Shown in pieces: positions 1 through 11,498 of a DNA stretch of 64,000 nt. Below the pieces are notes generated by a model that saw only the letters and a program-made list of their open reading frames with translations, was not told the origin of the DNA and did no database searches. Made by a program: the position numbers and the translations under genes. Every line of letters starts with the position of its first letter. Positions within the stretch are counted from its first letter, which is position 1. This DNA is from Steromphala cineraria (taxonomy: Eukaryota > Mollusca > Gastropoda > Trochida > Trochidae). The stretch is from the NCBI GenBank assembly GCA_916613615.1, contig OU744735.1, positions 55,568,082 to 55,632,081 of the forward strand, read 5' to 3'.

Positions 1-271
1 CATATCAGGGTTTTACACATGTTTTACGTGCTCATTTTATGGATTGTGAGGTTGTATGGGGCTGAAGTCCAAATTCGGGGGGCTGGAATTTTGTTAGTCT
101 GTAAATTTCTTTTACAAAAAGTTTTCCCCTAGAAATAGTGTAGGCCCCCCGCTTGCTACGGGCATGCACGATAACTAGCAAATTTTTAATCCTTCAAGTT
201 AAAAAGTTACATCTTTCGCTTTTCGGAAAAATATAGACTTTTTACCTCACAACATGACATTAATCAATAGG
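1..271. other. AT-rich flank, no gene seen
   Basis: I see no supportable open frame, splice pattern or RNA gene here. The stretch is the flank into which the Harbinger element at 272 is inserted. It contains several short C or G runs but no repeat I can match elsewhere in the window. Confidence 0.5.
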
Positions 272-317
272 GCCCGGTAGTTCAAAACCCTGTTATATTA
301 ACGTCCTGTTAAACACT

Positions 318-626
318 GAGTGAGTGAGTGAGTGAGTGTTTAACGTGTTTTGAACAATATTTCAGTTATTAAACACGTGGATCCAAAAGAGAGTAGACAG
401 ATCAGGGAGAAAGGGATCGAAAGGATGAGGGAAAAGACGGAAGGAAAGGCATAGTAAGAGATAGAAAGCAGTTGAAGGACTCAAATTTGGTCTGGCTTCT
501 ACCCGTCGACCTGTCCAGCTTGGGTGACCCTACCAGGAGCATGTAAGCTCCAGCTGGCATAGCTCTCGTGGTCGTCGAAGCACACAAACCACCACACCAC
601 GATAAGGTAATGAGTCCAGTGGTGGT
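318..626 (-). mobile_element. SINE-like element nested in Harbinger
   Basis: A 309 bp element is bounded by a perfect 10 bp direct repeat, GTTAAACACT, at 308-317 and 627-636, a typical retroposon target-site duplication. Read on the minus strand it begins ACCACCACTGGACTC and ends in a (CACT)n run. Just before the tail comes a segment with the sense 'gaaatattgttcaaaacacgtt', matching the AAATATT...TTAAAC 3' ends typical of molluscan SINEs. A second copy lies at 18060-18377 in opposite orientation. The open frame over it (residues LSWCGGLCAS) is shared by both copies but has no support as a protein. No clear tRNA A/B box is visible in its 5' part, so the promoter class is unresolved. Confidence 0.75.
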
Positions 627-809
627 GTTAAACACTAACGACCCGTTAAATTCTTAACGAAAAGTTAGTAAACGGCAGGTTAAAAATTGGTTGCTCAAAG
701 CTTTTTTTAATATGCCGTTAACTAATGGTATGATAAGTGGCTAACAGCCTGTTAGGAACTTAACCATTACCACAATGCCATGCACACCTTCCCATGATTC
801 ACTGTCAAT

Positions 810-1031
810 ATGGCATCCCCATCAATGGAGCCTCACTCTGTAATAACCCCTGACTCTAAGAAAAGAAAACGAAGGAAGAACTTTACAAAAGAAGAGGAGA
901 ATGTCATCCAGACACTATACAGTGAAAACTCTGAGGTTTTGAGTCAAAAGTTTAGTTCATTTCATTATGCTATTTTAACATTGTATCACTTCTTCAAGAT
1001 ACACAAGAAAATATTGGAAGTTATTTCATAA
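810..1031 (+). CDS. Harbinger Myb/SANT-like DNA-binding protein, N-terminal part
   Basis: The frame opens with a short acidic/serine leader, then a basic patch KKRKRRKNFT and the helix-forming stretch KEEENVIQTLY. This layout (basic KRKR patch directly before an F-T-x-E-E-E helix) is that of the Myb/SANT-like accessory protein of PIF-Harbinger elements, related to vertebrate NAIF1 and MSANTD proteins. In this family the protein brings the nuclease to the nucleus and to the transposon ends. Only about the first 50 residues look like the domain. After LSQKF the sequence turns into low-complexity residues, so the downstream part is probably intron or decay. It is transcribed divergently from the nuclease, as is usual for these elements. 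Confidence 0.6.
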   Translation: MASPSMEPHSVITPDSKKRKRRKNFTKEEENVIQTLYSENSEVLSQKFSSFHYAILTLYHFFKIHKKILEVIS

Positions 1032-1285
1032 CAATCTAGCAAATATGTTTTTTTCAACAGTCATAATGAAAATTAGGTTGGCATTGAACAAGTCAACATT
1101 TTGATACAGACTATATGTGCGACAAGAGCAAGGGAGCTCACTCTAACCCATGCATTGTTTTTACTTGAATCTGTCGACACGGTTTTCAATCATGGGAATT
1201 GCGATAAGAAATGTGCCATTCTCTCCACACTTGAATACAAAAAGACATTTCAAGTAAGTTGATAATGTTAAAGAGTTGATTACAT

Positions 1286-1750
1286 ACCTATATGATCACA
1301 AACAGCCTGTACATTGATGCTGTGCCAGCCCTTACGGTTCACATACGCTGGTTCATCCTGTGATGGTGCTTGGATCCGGACATGTGCACCGTCAAAACAA
1401 CCAATGACATTTGGAAATCCTCCAACTTAAAAAAAAACGTTCTTCACTGTATCCTTCTCTTGGTCGCTTGGCCACTTGATGAAGTCGTTCCTCTATCTAA
1501 TTAAGGCGTCGCAAAATCTGTCAACTATTCTTGACACTTTACTTTTGTCAAGGCCAACTTTGTCCCCCACAACTACCGATGGCCAAGAATCTCAAGGTAA
1601 CAAGCACCTGCATCTTTACAGAGAGGGCATGGTTCCTGTTAGTGGCTCTTTCCACATCATCTTTGACCAGTGAAATGATATAATCTATAGTGTCTATTCT
1701 AAACCTGTATCTCTGGTGGAGCTCTTCTTCATTATAATTGAATAAAAAGT
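1286..1750 (-). pseudogene. HARBI1-like transposase fragment
   Basis: Reading down from about 1745, the minus strand gives EEELHQRYRF then LVKDDVERATNRNHALSVKM and VLVTLRFLAIGS, the N-terminal helix region of HARBI1-type nucleases. After a frame change comes GDKVGLDKSKVSRIVDRFC. A further frame change and an in-frame stop precede [14 protein letters not shown], which contains the first catalytic Asp of the DDE/RNase H fold, followed by [20 protein letters not shown]. The homology stops near 1286, about where the second catalytic Asp would follow, so the C-terminal half is missing or interrupted. The family cuts and integrates the transposon. This copy has at least two frameshifts plus a truncation and should be dead. 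Confidence 0.85.
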
Positions 1751-2095
1751 TTCTAAACTGCTTTGGTTATCTTTGATTAATGACATTCATGAAGGCAGCA
1801 TTTGTTTGCACCATAAATGTCATCTTAACAGCATGGAAGACTTAATGCTAATAGTAACGTTAGTGCACTAATGTAGCCCCTCCCCTTACGTTAAAGTTAA
1901 CATCGACTTAACGGGCTGTTATGGTTAACGGACCTTCCAGCAACAGGCTTTCAGTCTGTTAAAATTAACGGACCGTTTAAGACTAGTTAACGGTCCGTTA
2001 AAATTTAACGGTCTTTTGAACAACCGGGCCCATGGTTTTTGTTTTAACCAGATTCTGTATTGTAATTTTCATAATAAAAGTGGAACATTACTTAC

Positions 2096-2777
2096 ATCTT
2101 GTAAATTCTTATACTGGTCATCATAGGCTCCAGATTCACCTTCCGAGAACCTCGCCCGGACGACCTCTCTTACTATCTCTGGATAGACGAGAGTCGTCCC
2201 GGGTTTGGCAAGCCTGCATCCATACTGCAACAGAAACATTACATTTGATATGTAAATCTTTTACGAAGATACAACTTATCACTCGCCCTATGTTTCTAAT
2301 TCTTGTTCAAAGCAAATGTAACCTTACGCATAACGCTTCGTTTCTAAAATCTCATTAAAATCAGATTGAATCTTTGTTAAAGATATAAGGTGAAAGTTGT
2401 TGATAAATGTATTACAAATTTTGAAAATTACTTACCACCAGCTGGACATTCCGTCTACATGTCCCATGATGTAACAGAAGATGGCGCCACCCTGGCGCAA
2501 CAGTTAGTCTAAAAAAGAAAATATAGTAATTTAAATACCTGGTGATAATATCATGAGGTACTGTTTTGCTTTACACCCGTGCATTTGAGAGGCATGTCAT
2601 TTAACACTTGCCAACATCAAATAATTGAATTTCACATCTTAAATGTTTCTGAAATTAAAGTAAAAAGATCTAAATAAATTTGTTTACACCATTTTGAACA
2701 GTTGTCATTTCTTATTTTGATGTAAATACTTACCCTTGAGCAGCTAGATCCGCCTGAAGTTTGGATAACGTTGCCAT
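2096..2777 (-). CDS. Unrecognised gene, first three coding exons
   Basis: Three exons with compatible phases can be read on the minus strand. Exon a (2777-2734) starts with ATG, encodes MATLSKLQADLAAQ plus two bases and ends at CAAGG|GTAAGT. Exon b (2508-2436) follows TTTTTTAG, adds one base to complete Gly and encodes 24 residues including APGWRHLLLHHGTC, ending at GTG|GTAAGT. Exon c (2224-2096) follows TTGCAG and encodes 43 residues including LVYPEIVREVVRARF, ending at GAT|GTAAGT. All three donors are GTAAGT and all acceptors fit. The 82 residues so far match no family I know. The next exon must lie beyond the Harbinger element or outside the window, because the element starts 65 bp downstream of donor c. 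The weakest point is the start: the ATG follows 'cattttgag', so it could itself sit after an acceptor. Confidence 0.55.
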
Positions 2778-3008
2778 CTCAAAATGGTATCACAGAAAAG
2801 AAATGAAAATATATTTTATGAGTGCTTCAGAAACCCCTCCCCTCTCGATACCATGATCCCATAAATGGGATCGTCATATTTCCTCAACAAACTTATACTT
2901 CAAGAATGAAATCAAGAGAACAAACTCCCAGTCGCTACAATGTGAATGAAATTCTACAGGAAAAAAATATGTTGATGTTAAATTTTTTTTTTATCTAATG
3001 GGTTAAGC

Positions 3009-3254
3009 CTATAATAAAAATGAGTGGATGAGCAGTATATCTAATTGCATGTTTATTGAGGTCATCAGAGCCTTACTGCAAACGTTGCCTTGCGGTACCT
3101 GGACAACATTTGGTTCCGGCAAATCAAAAGCCCCAAGGATCTTTGAAGTGGTCTTTTTTCCTAGCGGCTTGAAACTCGCTTGCTGCGGGGTGAGTCGCTG
3201 CAGTGGTTTTGAAAGAGTTACTGTTTTCTTTCTTTGTCCTAATTTGGTCCATCG
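3009..3254 (-). CDS. Candidate terminal coding exon, unassigned
   Basis: After a TATATATTTTTTAG acceptor, one minus-strand frame stays open for 81 codons and ends in TAG. It is rich in Lys, Gln, Pro and Thr (for example QRKKTVTLSKPLQRL and ILGAFDLPEPNVV) and looks more coding-like than the surrounding AT-rich DNA. The length is a multiple of three, so a phase-0 entry works. I find no domain and no clear poly(A) signal just after the stop. It could be the last exon of a gene starting further right, or a fossil. Confidence 0.3.
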   Translation of the reverse strand, partial: RWTKLGQRKKTVTLSKPLQRLTPQQASFKPLGKKTTSKILGAFDLPEPNVVQVPQGNVCSKALMTSINMQLDILLIHSFLL

Positions 3255-3699
3255 CTAAAAAATATATAGATCTTATTTATCCTTCGTATTCACTGCAGTC
3301 TCTAAGTTTAAAAGACTGATTAATTTCTGTGTTTACTCATCTTCAAATGATATCAGTTATATCCATTTATTTTTTTAATTCTTAAACTATAAGTCAATTT
3401 TTTTAAGTCTGATTCCTTGATCATGGAACATGAACTTATTGAGTCCTTTGACCTAGAAAGCAACCTTTCATGATATTTATTGATGATCTCAAGTGATAAA
3501 TACATCAATGATTTTTAATCATATGGTTACAAACGTCAGAGATCAATGTCTAGATGTATTATTTTTCATTGTTGTTAAAACTGTAGGTAACAGTAACTTC
3601 AAAGTATTAATTCAAAATAATTTTGATCCACAACTGTTTTGCATGTGCAACAATGAACCTGTATGAGGTACTAAGTGCTGTCAGTGCTCTCAACTATCC

Positions 3700-4715
3700 A
3701 ATCTATATCGTTTCCTCAACCCTGGTGGGAACGTGGAGCTGTCTATCATCTGTATTCAAGGCATCAAAGCATCTACACAACATGGAACGATTCAGTGCAC
3801 TGTTGTGATAGAAGTAGTAGAGTCCCATCAGCAGGGTACAGAATTTGTCATACAACTTTACTTGTTTGGCTGCATCCTTGAGGGCCAATTCAAGACGATG
3901 GGCCGTGCCGTGGAGTGGCTGCATCCTTGAGGGCCAATTCAAGACGATGGGCCGTGCCGTGGAGTGTCAGTAGACAAGGTTGATCCTGCTGCATCAGTGT
4001 CTCAACACTAGACTTGCAACCATTCATCACACTAGCACCAGCTCATGACAAGGCAAAATAGTTTTTCACAGAGACAAGAACATGGTAAGTTGAAGTTTTC
4101 ACAACAATTTTCTTCACACCATAGACTATGTTAATTAGGGTATCTCTCTATGGGGAATGGTTGCCAATAAAAATTATCCTTGATGTTTCCACTAATACAT
4201 GTGCGAACAAACCACAGTTCTTTCTCCTTGATTCCTGTATATTAGCTGTCATCTCCAATTAAACATATAAAAGATGATTCTATGATAGCGGTTGCCACTT
4301 TCTGGAACTCCACATCTGAAATACACTTGATGAAACCTTTTGCAGACATTTCTTTCCTGTTTGTGTTCCCTTTGTTAACATCTTAAAAATCAAGGAGGTC
4401 ACCCATCCAACTAAAGTCAGATATGGGCCGGTTGTGCACTACCATAACATGGCAATAATTTGAATAGTAGTTGTTTTTATAATGTCTGAGTTTAATGTTT
4501 CAATAATCTTTGCAGCTTTCAGTTGCTCTCGGGTATTTTCCGGTGCATTGTGTAACAAGACACATTTATCATGCACTTTGGACTTTTCATGTTTTAAGAT
4601 ACTAACCAATTTTGGCTTTTGCAGTCAATAACAAATGCACTGTTTCTGACACCAGCAAACTCAACACAGAAATTACATTTCATTCCCTCGATATCATCGA
4701 TAAGCCAGGGCCTAT
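3700..4715 (-). pseudogene. hAT-type / ZNF862-like transposase-derived gene, decayed
   Basis: From about 4710 downward the minus strand encodes IDDIEGMKCNFCVEFAGVRN, a TTF/BED-like zinc-finger start with its CxxC pair. After a frame shift comes KLVSILKHEKSKVHDKC, with the downstream His. Further on, about 4050-3960, is GASVMNGCKSSVETL then HGTAHRLELALKDAA, and 3860-3703 gives LMGLYYFYHNSALNRSML. This order (zinc finger, then the D-G-A-S-V-M and AHRL hAT RNase H-like motifs, then the YHNS motif) is that of ZNF862-like proteins, which descend from hAT transposases. Stops, frameshifts, a missing middle and a 49 bp duplication show it is not functional. Confidence 0.75.
3867..3964. repeat. Perfect 49 bp tandem duplication
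   Basis: Two identical 49 bp units abut at 3867-3915 and 3916-3964, inside the AHRLELALKDAA region of the hAT-like fossil. 49 is not a multiple of three, so the duplication itself shifts the frame. Identity of the units suggests it is recent compared with the surrounding decay. Confidence 0.95.
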
Positions 4716-6820
4716 TTAATTACCACGTGGAAGCTAAATGGCGAGTTCGTTTGGATTTTTCATATTCCCGCTGATAGTGCTTTTTCTCACCTTTTGTTTG
4801 AGTTTTCTCTGGTTTAGAAATCCGGAATGAAATTTCCACGTGACGAAGCCTGTCAAACCATTTACGCATACGTCATTGTAAACAAGTAATTAAAAAAACA
4901 TTGTCGATTAATAAATTTTATACAGGTTCAACCGAATATGACACGTAAATAAGCAATCTTTTTCCGAATGAGAACATCAACCAATCGTAAGTTATATTTC
5001 TTTAATAAATACGGAAATCTCCGATGATGAAAGAGCCAGAGTAACCAGCCAATGAGAGGTTTTTTCGTATCGTCACGGAAGGTACCAAAAGCCCTTGATC
5101 CATATTTATTATCCAATGAACTTTTTACGATAGTGAAAGTTCTAAATTTGAATTAATAATCGTTTATGTCACTGTGTTTATGTAACTGTCGTGTAAGGGA
5201 GGTCACTCTATATTAGTTTCGCTTTCAATTGACAGTCGTGTTGATGGACTGTACGCGGACATTATTTTATTTGTATATTTTTTTAAATGAATCATTGGTG
5301 CCGGATTATTAAATATTCAGGTTTGATATATGCTTTTATATTTGCTTAAATTCCAGTCGCCACCTGGCCGAATGATATTTGGATTTTAGGCGCCAAACTT
5401 GATTACCAGTTGCCATGGGCAAGTGTAAAAGTTTTTCACTGATTAAGTTACTTCAAGGACTGGCAATCCTCGATAACCAAGAGCTTTCGTTCCGATAAAT
5501 CTGCAATTCAACCCTGGTAAACTTAACGGGGTTTACCTCAAACCCAATTACCTCCTGCCAATAGTCAATATCATGATGTTCAATGTATTATCTTGCCAGA
5601 ATGAAATACAGTCTGCTTCGTTCAAGAACCTTTACATCTCTGTTATCACTCTCACTACTAAAATAATCGATCGAATTGCTCTGATTCATTTAACTAAATA
5701 AGGATTGATGTTTGCTTTAAACCAGTTCTTTTAACGATCTTAACTCTAACATTGATTGATGAACTTTCTTGTAGCATCCAATTATCTAGAACAACGCTTC
5801 TGTGATTGAAGAATCTATGTAGAAACCTCTAATTCAAATGTTTTCAAGAAAAGAGTAAGTATAAAGTTCATTTCTTTCAATATTTTGTTACTTATTATTC
5901 TTCATGGAAATATACGAAATAAAACTGCAATGAAGACATATTGGATCCACATTCCTTATTTGCAGGCGGTGTAACTATTGAATTGTTGTATGAATATAAT
6001 TCAAAGTATAGTTCAAAGTTTGGGAATACAACTTCATTCAATGTTTTCAATTAAAGGGCAACTCAAAATTATTTAACGAACGTCTCACAATGTAGCACGC
6101 AAAGATTCATAGTGTTCAACAAATTCATTGACCATATTCAACAATTGAAAAATCTGCAGAATGTCAAATGATTAAATTTTGGTATTTCTTTTTGATCTGA
6201 ACTAACAATTGATTTGTCACAAATCATAGCGTCTCTGGCTAAACAGTTGTATTTTGATATTGACATGCACAGTCAGTTTTCAAAGTTCGAGCTTATTTGC
6301 AGGTTGACAATGAAGTCAAGGATTATGAGACACAAATATGATAACACTTTCCACATTTGTTTGGCCACTGATCCGATGATAACTCAAATTAAAACAAAGA
6401 CCGAATTGGTATGAATAACAGACTCATGAAACGAACGGTTCAATACGATGAAAAATTTTGTTATCCTGCAAAATTACTCAACAATAATAATCACTCGATG
6501 GATGCTAGTTTAACAATGTCAACTGCATCAGGACGTCATTTACATAAATATGTAAGAACACTGCTCAAAATTAACCACATGTGTATATTTGATAGTTATT
6601 TGCATTAATGACAAAATAATAATACCAGTGATGATAAATATGAGTTGTCAATTGACAATCTATTAAAAACCCAAGATTTGTATTGTTTTGTAATTATCAA
6701 TATTATTCACATACCCAACAATTTACCAGTAAACCATTACAATTTGCCTTATCAAATATAAACCGAAATCAGTGACACATATGTAACAGAAACAGCAATA
6801 AAAACTCTAAATATAGATCA
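4716..6820. other. Gene-free AT-rich stretch
   Basis: No exon chain, RNA gene or repeat shared with the rest of the window is apparent. Between about 4978 and 5120 there are several CCAAT motifs (ccaatcgta, ccaatgag, ccaatgaa), which could be promoter elements, but no transcript start or coding exon follows in either direction that I can support. Confidence 0.4.
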
Positions 6821-6821
6821 C

Positions 6822-7016
6822 AAGGAAATGGGAAACCTATCAGTCTGACGTTTATATTGGATCAGCTCTTCACGGTATATTAATATCAGCCATATTGATT
6901 CAAACTGACCCGATATAACGTAAATGTGTAGCCAGAATATTACTTGGGTTGCCAGTTCAATCTGACACAGTCTGTTGCTCATCTGAAATTATCTCACAAA
7001 TATAGATAATATCTAA
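6822..7016. repeat. Relic of an X-block segment outside the array
   Basis: This segment matches 58895-59105 of X2 closely: it shares 'aaggaaatgggaaa', 'atatcagccatattgat', 'gacccgatat' and 'cagtctgttgctcatc' in the same order. In X1 most of the counterpart is deleted at about 15490. It shows that pieces of the duplicated block also exist to the left of the main array. Confidence 0.75.
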
Positions 7017-7409
7017 TGACCATGTCGATGTTTAGGTTTTCCTTTCATTTAATTATTGCGTATAATGGTTAATGGTTAATTTGAAGTGATCATGAATCCT
7101 TACATGTACAAAATCTATAAATATTCAACATTTAACCAAGGACACAATTATTGATCATATTTTCAAGAAGCTTATTGAACAATTTAATATCCCAAATAAG
7201 TTAACAAAACCCAAAATTGTATAAAAAACGTATTTCAATTATAGATGATAAAACCTTCGCTTCTGATCTCAGTTTAGGTTAAAAGTAAGATATGTGATTG
7301 CTTCATTAGGCGTAAATATTCGTTAGCTCTCCTCCATCCTGTTTATTTAAACTTGGTAGCTTATCGTTCCTGTAAGGCATGGCATGGTGTCCGGCGTCCG
7401 TCCGTCTAG

Positions 7410-7790
7410 AAAGCTGCAACTTTGTGTACAGACTCCTTGGCTAGTGAGGATTATAAATTGTAGCTTTGGTGGCCCTGTGACCCCTAATAAAGGCCACAGG
7501 GGCCACAACCTAAAAACTTATTTTCATCTTTTTCTCCAATAGAATTAGGCCTTGAAAGCTGAAACTTTATGTACAGACTTCTTGATTAATGGGAATTATA
7601 AATTGTAGCTTTTGTGGCCCTGTGACTCCTAATAAGGGCCACAGGAGCCACGCCCAAAAAAACTATTTTTATCTTCTTCTCTAGAATTCGTGAGGGCTAG
7701 AAAGCTTAAACTTTGTGTATAGACACCTTGACTAGTGATAATTTTAATTGACAGTTTTGTGACCCTATGGCCCCTAAAAGGGCTTGGTGA
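7410..7790. repeat. Decayed tandem repeat, ~146 bp period
   Basis: Three units start at 7410, 7555 and 7701 with 'aaagct(g/t)aaactttg', continue with 'tacagactccttg' and 'attgtagctttggtggccctgtgac', and close with a GC-rich palindromic stretch around 'ggccacaggggccac'. The third unit is incomplete. This is a degenerate minisatellite of a type frequent in molluscan genomes. It has no coding content. Confidence 0.85.
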
Positions 7791-9558
7791 AACTTTGAAT
7801 ACTTTATCAATTGAATATTTGAGCAATTTCCGTTTCTGAATTGATTATCGATACCTGTAATTACATTGCCTATATACTTCATTTTAGGATTGTTGAAACT
7901 GTAGGGCCTACAAAGATGGGAACAAGAATCTACAGCACAATTGAATAGGAAGCCTGATGAGCTAGAAGGCCAACGTCTCCAATTTTTAAACAATTTTATT
8001 GACAAATTCTTTTGAAAATGTATTTTTAAACAATATTTTTTTATTTATCATTTGAACAACAATCAGAAGTTATTGGAAACATATGTATATTCTTTCATGT
8101 TGAAATTCAGACATATTAAAGGTATTGGTTTTGTTTGGTTCTGGACTAAAGTATACCATGTTTAATTTATTCCTCAGCAAAATGGCTTTACTAAAGTTTT
8201 CTCCGTTTTTTTTCCACAGATCATATACTCAGCACATCTCTCAATAGAAGTAATAACCAAGATATATATTATAATCAAATCAAATACAAGTTTCATCTCT
8301 GTTGCTGTTCAGCGAAAACTGTATAGAGAATGTCACGATATTAGTCCTTAATGAAATGCTGTGTTAATATTGGCGAGGGATTAATATCAACAGATTTAAG
8401 ATGAGCTACGACCTGTCAAGGTGTCTAGGTATTTGCATTGCAGACTAATAACTGACATAATAAATGACAATCTTCGATGCAGTAGTTATAGATCATAACG
8501 TTCAGTGTAGGTTTTTGTTCACCTCCCAGCGGTAAAAACAAGATGTTTATTATGTTTAGCTAACATTTATAAATTGATATGTACTAACATTCCGCCTCAT
8601 TGTATTAAACTAACATATTGCTTTTCAAAAAAAGAACTACTGAAAATATATGCCTGGTATATTGTAGTTAGGAAGTATCTACTTGTTAATAGAATATACT
8701 TTTTGTGACAAATTACAAATATATTTTAGTTCTGGGAAACAATATCAATTCTGAAAAATAGAATCACACAAAGAAGTTATGCATACATGAATATAAATAC
8801 GTAGTCAACTGAATCCACATATTATGTCTTTGATTTTTGTGTGTTTCCACTCGTTTACAACAATGTTAAAAAATAATGTATATAACTGTATACCGATGTT
8901 TAGAGAACCTATTTATGCAGTGATGATATATGATGATTAAACAAATAGAACATACGATGAAACATGCTTATTGGTAGAACTTTTCACTGATGGCCAGTTC
9001 TATTCCATAGGGAATCTATGAGTATATCAATAAACCTACAGAATACAGAGTAATTCCTCTTATCAAAGAACATGTGAAACATCCCTCACCCCAACACTCC
9101 ACCCAAAATAAAGAAAAACCGAACCACAACAAAACAAAATGCAACCAAAGTTTAGCTCTTGTAAATAAGAACAGAATATGTGTAGTCAATGTATGTTTGC
9201 TATGAGATTATATGATTACATGCTTATAATGCAATGAGCCATATAAAATCTGAAGACGTCTCTTCTTGAACAAAATTTCATTTACCTAATAAATTTAAGT
9301 TCAACAAGGGAGAAATTGATTTTAAGTTTTTACAATGTGAGGACAAATGCAGCATCTGTATTGTGTTCACAATAACCTATTAAACTGGGAGATTCGATGA
9401 CCTTAATTGTCTGTAAAAGATAACTGTGGCAAGGAAGTAATATATTGATGTAGGTCATAAGGGAATGTGGTTCAGTCATGGAGTGTACCAATTTATCTCT
9501 TCATCTAATTATCTCTTACCAATTGGTCGGTCAGTAATTTCGGCCTAAGAATGGAAAA
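7791..9558. other. Gene-free AT-rich stretch
   Basis: Only short, unsupported open frames are present. I see no splice-consistent exon chain, RNA gene or link to the duplicated blocks. Confidence 0.4.
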
Positions 9559-10370
9559 TATTCTCTTGGTGATACCTAATTGACCAAATGAAGTGTCAAT
9601 ACAATTCACTGGCTTATTTGCTAATTATCACTGACCTTATTCCAAGTATGCATGACTTCAACTTTAACGTTCACATGATTATGAAAATTACGTATCTATG
9701 ATCTATAAATGGAGAGTAACGATATCGCAATGCTGAAGAACCAGATTGTCCATGTAAATTAAGGGTTCATAAAGAACTGACTGAAGATTGCCGAACAAAG
9801 GTTGCAACCAATAATACTGCATCTTGATTATCCTCTTTCAATAGTATCTTTCTAATCTAATTTTTTTTGGTATATTGATAGTTTTTCAATGTATTTTATC
9901 TTTTTGATGTTTCAGTGACACTTCAAGCAAAAGTTGCAATAGAATACTGAGCTCTTGCCTCTATTGTTCTCTTTATTGGATAATATACTCTTGGTGATAC
10001 CAAATGAAGTGTCAATCCAATTGACTGGCTGATTAGCTATTTATCACTGACCTTATTTCAAATATACATGACTTGAACAGTATTGTTCAAATGATTCTGT
10101 AAATTACGTATCTATGATTTATAAATGGAAGTAACGATATCGCCTTGATATCGCCTTGCTTAAGAACCAGATTGTCCATGTAATTGAAGGGTTCATAAAG
10201 ATCTAAATATAAGAATTAATGTTTAAGAAATGACTGAAGATTGCCGAACAAAGGTTGCAACCAATAATACTCTATCTTGATTATCCTCTTTCAATAGTAT
10301 ATTTCTAATCTAATTTTTTTGGGTATATTGGTAGTTTTTACAATGTATTTCATCTTTTTGATGTTTCAGT
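9559..10370. repeat. Direct duplication, ~420 bp apart
   Basis: The stretch from about 9559 to 9916 recurs at about 9985-10370. Shared landmarks in order are 'ctcttggtgatacc', 'gaagtgtcaat', 'attacgtatctatgat', 'accagattgtccatgtaa', 'gattgccgaacaaaggttgc' and 'tctttttgatgtttcagtga'. The second copy has a small internal triplication of 'gatatcgcctt' and a ~30 bp insertion. No coding frame is conserved. Confidence 0.9.
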
Positions 10371-10377
10371 GAGTCGG

Positions 10378-10857
10378 TTTTTTTATTTTGTACTTTTTGA
10401 ATTCTTCACACACTGTTGATTATTAACTCATCGTTTCACTTAAAGCTTAAGCTATACATGTCGTTTGTTTTTTTGCATCCATAGAAATGAACCTAAACAG
10501 CAAAAAGATAATATGTATTTTATGTTTTTATTAAATAATTGTTCAAAAGTTTTCAATTGGTTTATATATTCTATCGAAGAGAGACCGCAGCTGCTTTTGT
10601 CATAGGCAAATCGACTTTTTATTGTTTTTTCATCCAATTTATCGGCTCCTTGATGCGGAATTGTATTTTTATCTTGTACTTTTAGAACTCTTCACAGACT
10701 GTTGATTATTAACTCATAGTTCCACTTAATGCTTAAGATATTTCTTGGTTTTTTTTTTATAGAAATGAACCAGTATGATGTTCATATGTATTTTATGTTT
10801 TTTATTCAATAATTTTTCAAAAGTTTTCAATTGGCTTCTATATTCTATCGAAGATGA
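10378..10857. repeat. Second direct duplication, ~280 bp apart
   Basis: Segments 10378-10585 and 10660-10857 share 'cactgttgattattaactca' style sequence, 'tagaaatgaacc', 'tatgtattttatgttttt', 'caaaagttttcaattgg' and 'atattctatcgaaga'. The pair follows the 9559-10370 duplication, so two adjacent local duplications occurred. Confidence 0.85.
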
Positions 10858-10859
10858 AA

Positions 10860-11498
10860 AAATATAAGATCGTCAAATGTTTCAGTAGAAATTAAAACCG
10901 CAAATTCGATATCTGCACAGGAGTTAAAGTAACTCCTCTATGAATATCATTTATGTCACCCTATCGACACTATGAGCCATAAATATTCTTACTATTTTTC
11001 TTATGGTTGTTCACAATATTATGATTCACTAATTAAATGGCGTGCCACGGCTGGCATATGTCCTGACAAAACATTGTCTTTTAAAGATCAATAATCCTGA
11101 TCTAAGAAACTCAGGAAATCTGAAGTACAAGATATGTCACAGTTGGTCTTCAGGACGAAATGTGTCTACTAGTGACAATTCATCGTTGAATCATTAGTTT
11201 TTCTGATGGCATACATATGTATTAGTGACAGTTGTGAATTTTATAAGTGTCTAAACCAATCTCACATTTGCAGACAATTGGGACGAGACAGGTGCGTGTC
11301 GAATAATAAGTGTAAACATATCATTTCCCTAAAGAGCGGTAGACTGCCATTTATTCACTCAGTGTGTTGAAACTCTTTAGTGATCTATAGAATGATACAC
11401 TGTATGTCAAAGATCACCCATATGAAATATTATAGGTGATAGAAAAATTACATGTAAGGTTTCCCTTTAGCCTTAGTAGTGTAGAACATCGTTTACTT
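10860..11498. other. Gene-free stretch
   Basis: Nothing supportable was seen between the local duplications and the relic at 11499. Confidence 0.4.

Larger units (their letters stand above)
272..2031 (-). mobile_element. PIF-Harbinger DNA transposon, degenerate
   Basis: The ends are inverted repeats: GGGCCCGGTAGTTCAAAA at the left and, read inward, GGGCCCGGTTGTTCAAAA at the right, followed by interspersed GTTAAC/CCGTTAA motifs on both sides (640-770 and 1880-2020). Inside are the two proteins expected of an autonomous Harbinger: a Myb/SANT-like protein on the plus strand (810-1031) and a HARBI1-type DDE nuclease on the minus strand (1750-1286). The family usually leaves a 3 bp target duplication. 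The flanks here are ATA and ATG, so a clean duplication is not visible. A SINE is nested near the left end. Frameshifts in the nuclease and the absence of its C-terminal half indicate an inactive copy. Confidence 0.85.

Noticed and set aside
402..635. 77-residue frame with LSWCGG residues
   Set aside because: It lies inside the SINE-like element and its residues recur only because the element is copied at 18060-18377. There is no independent evidence for a protein.
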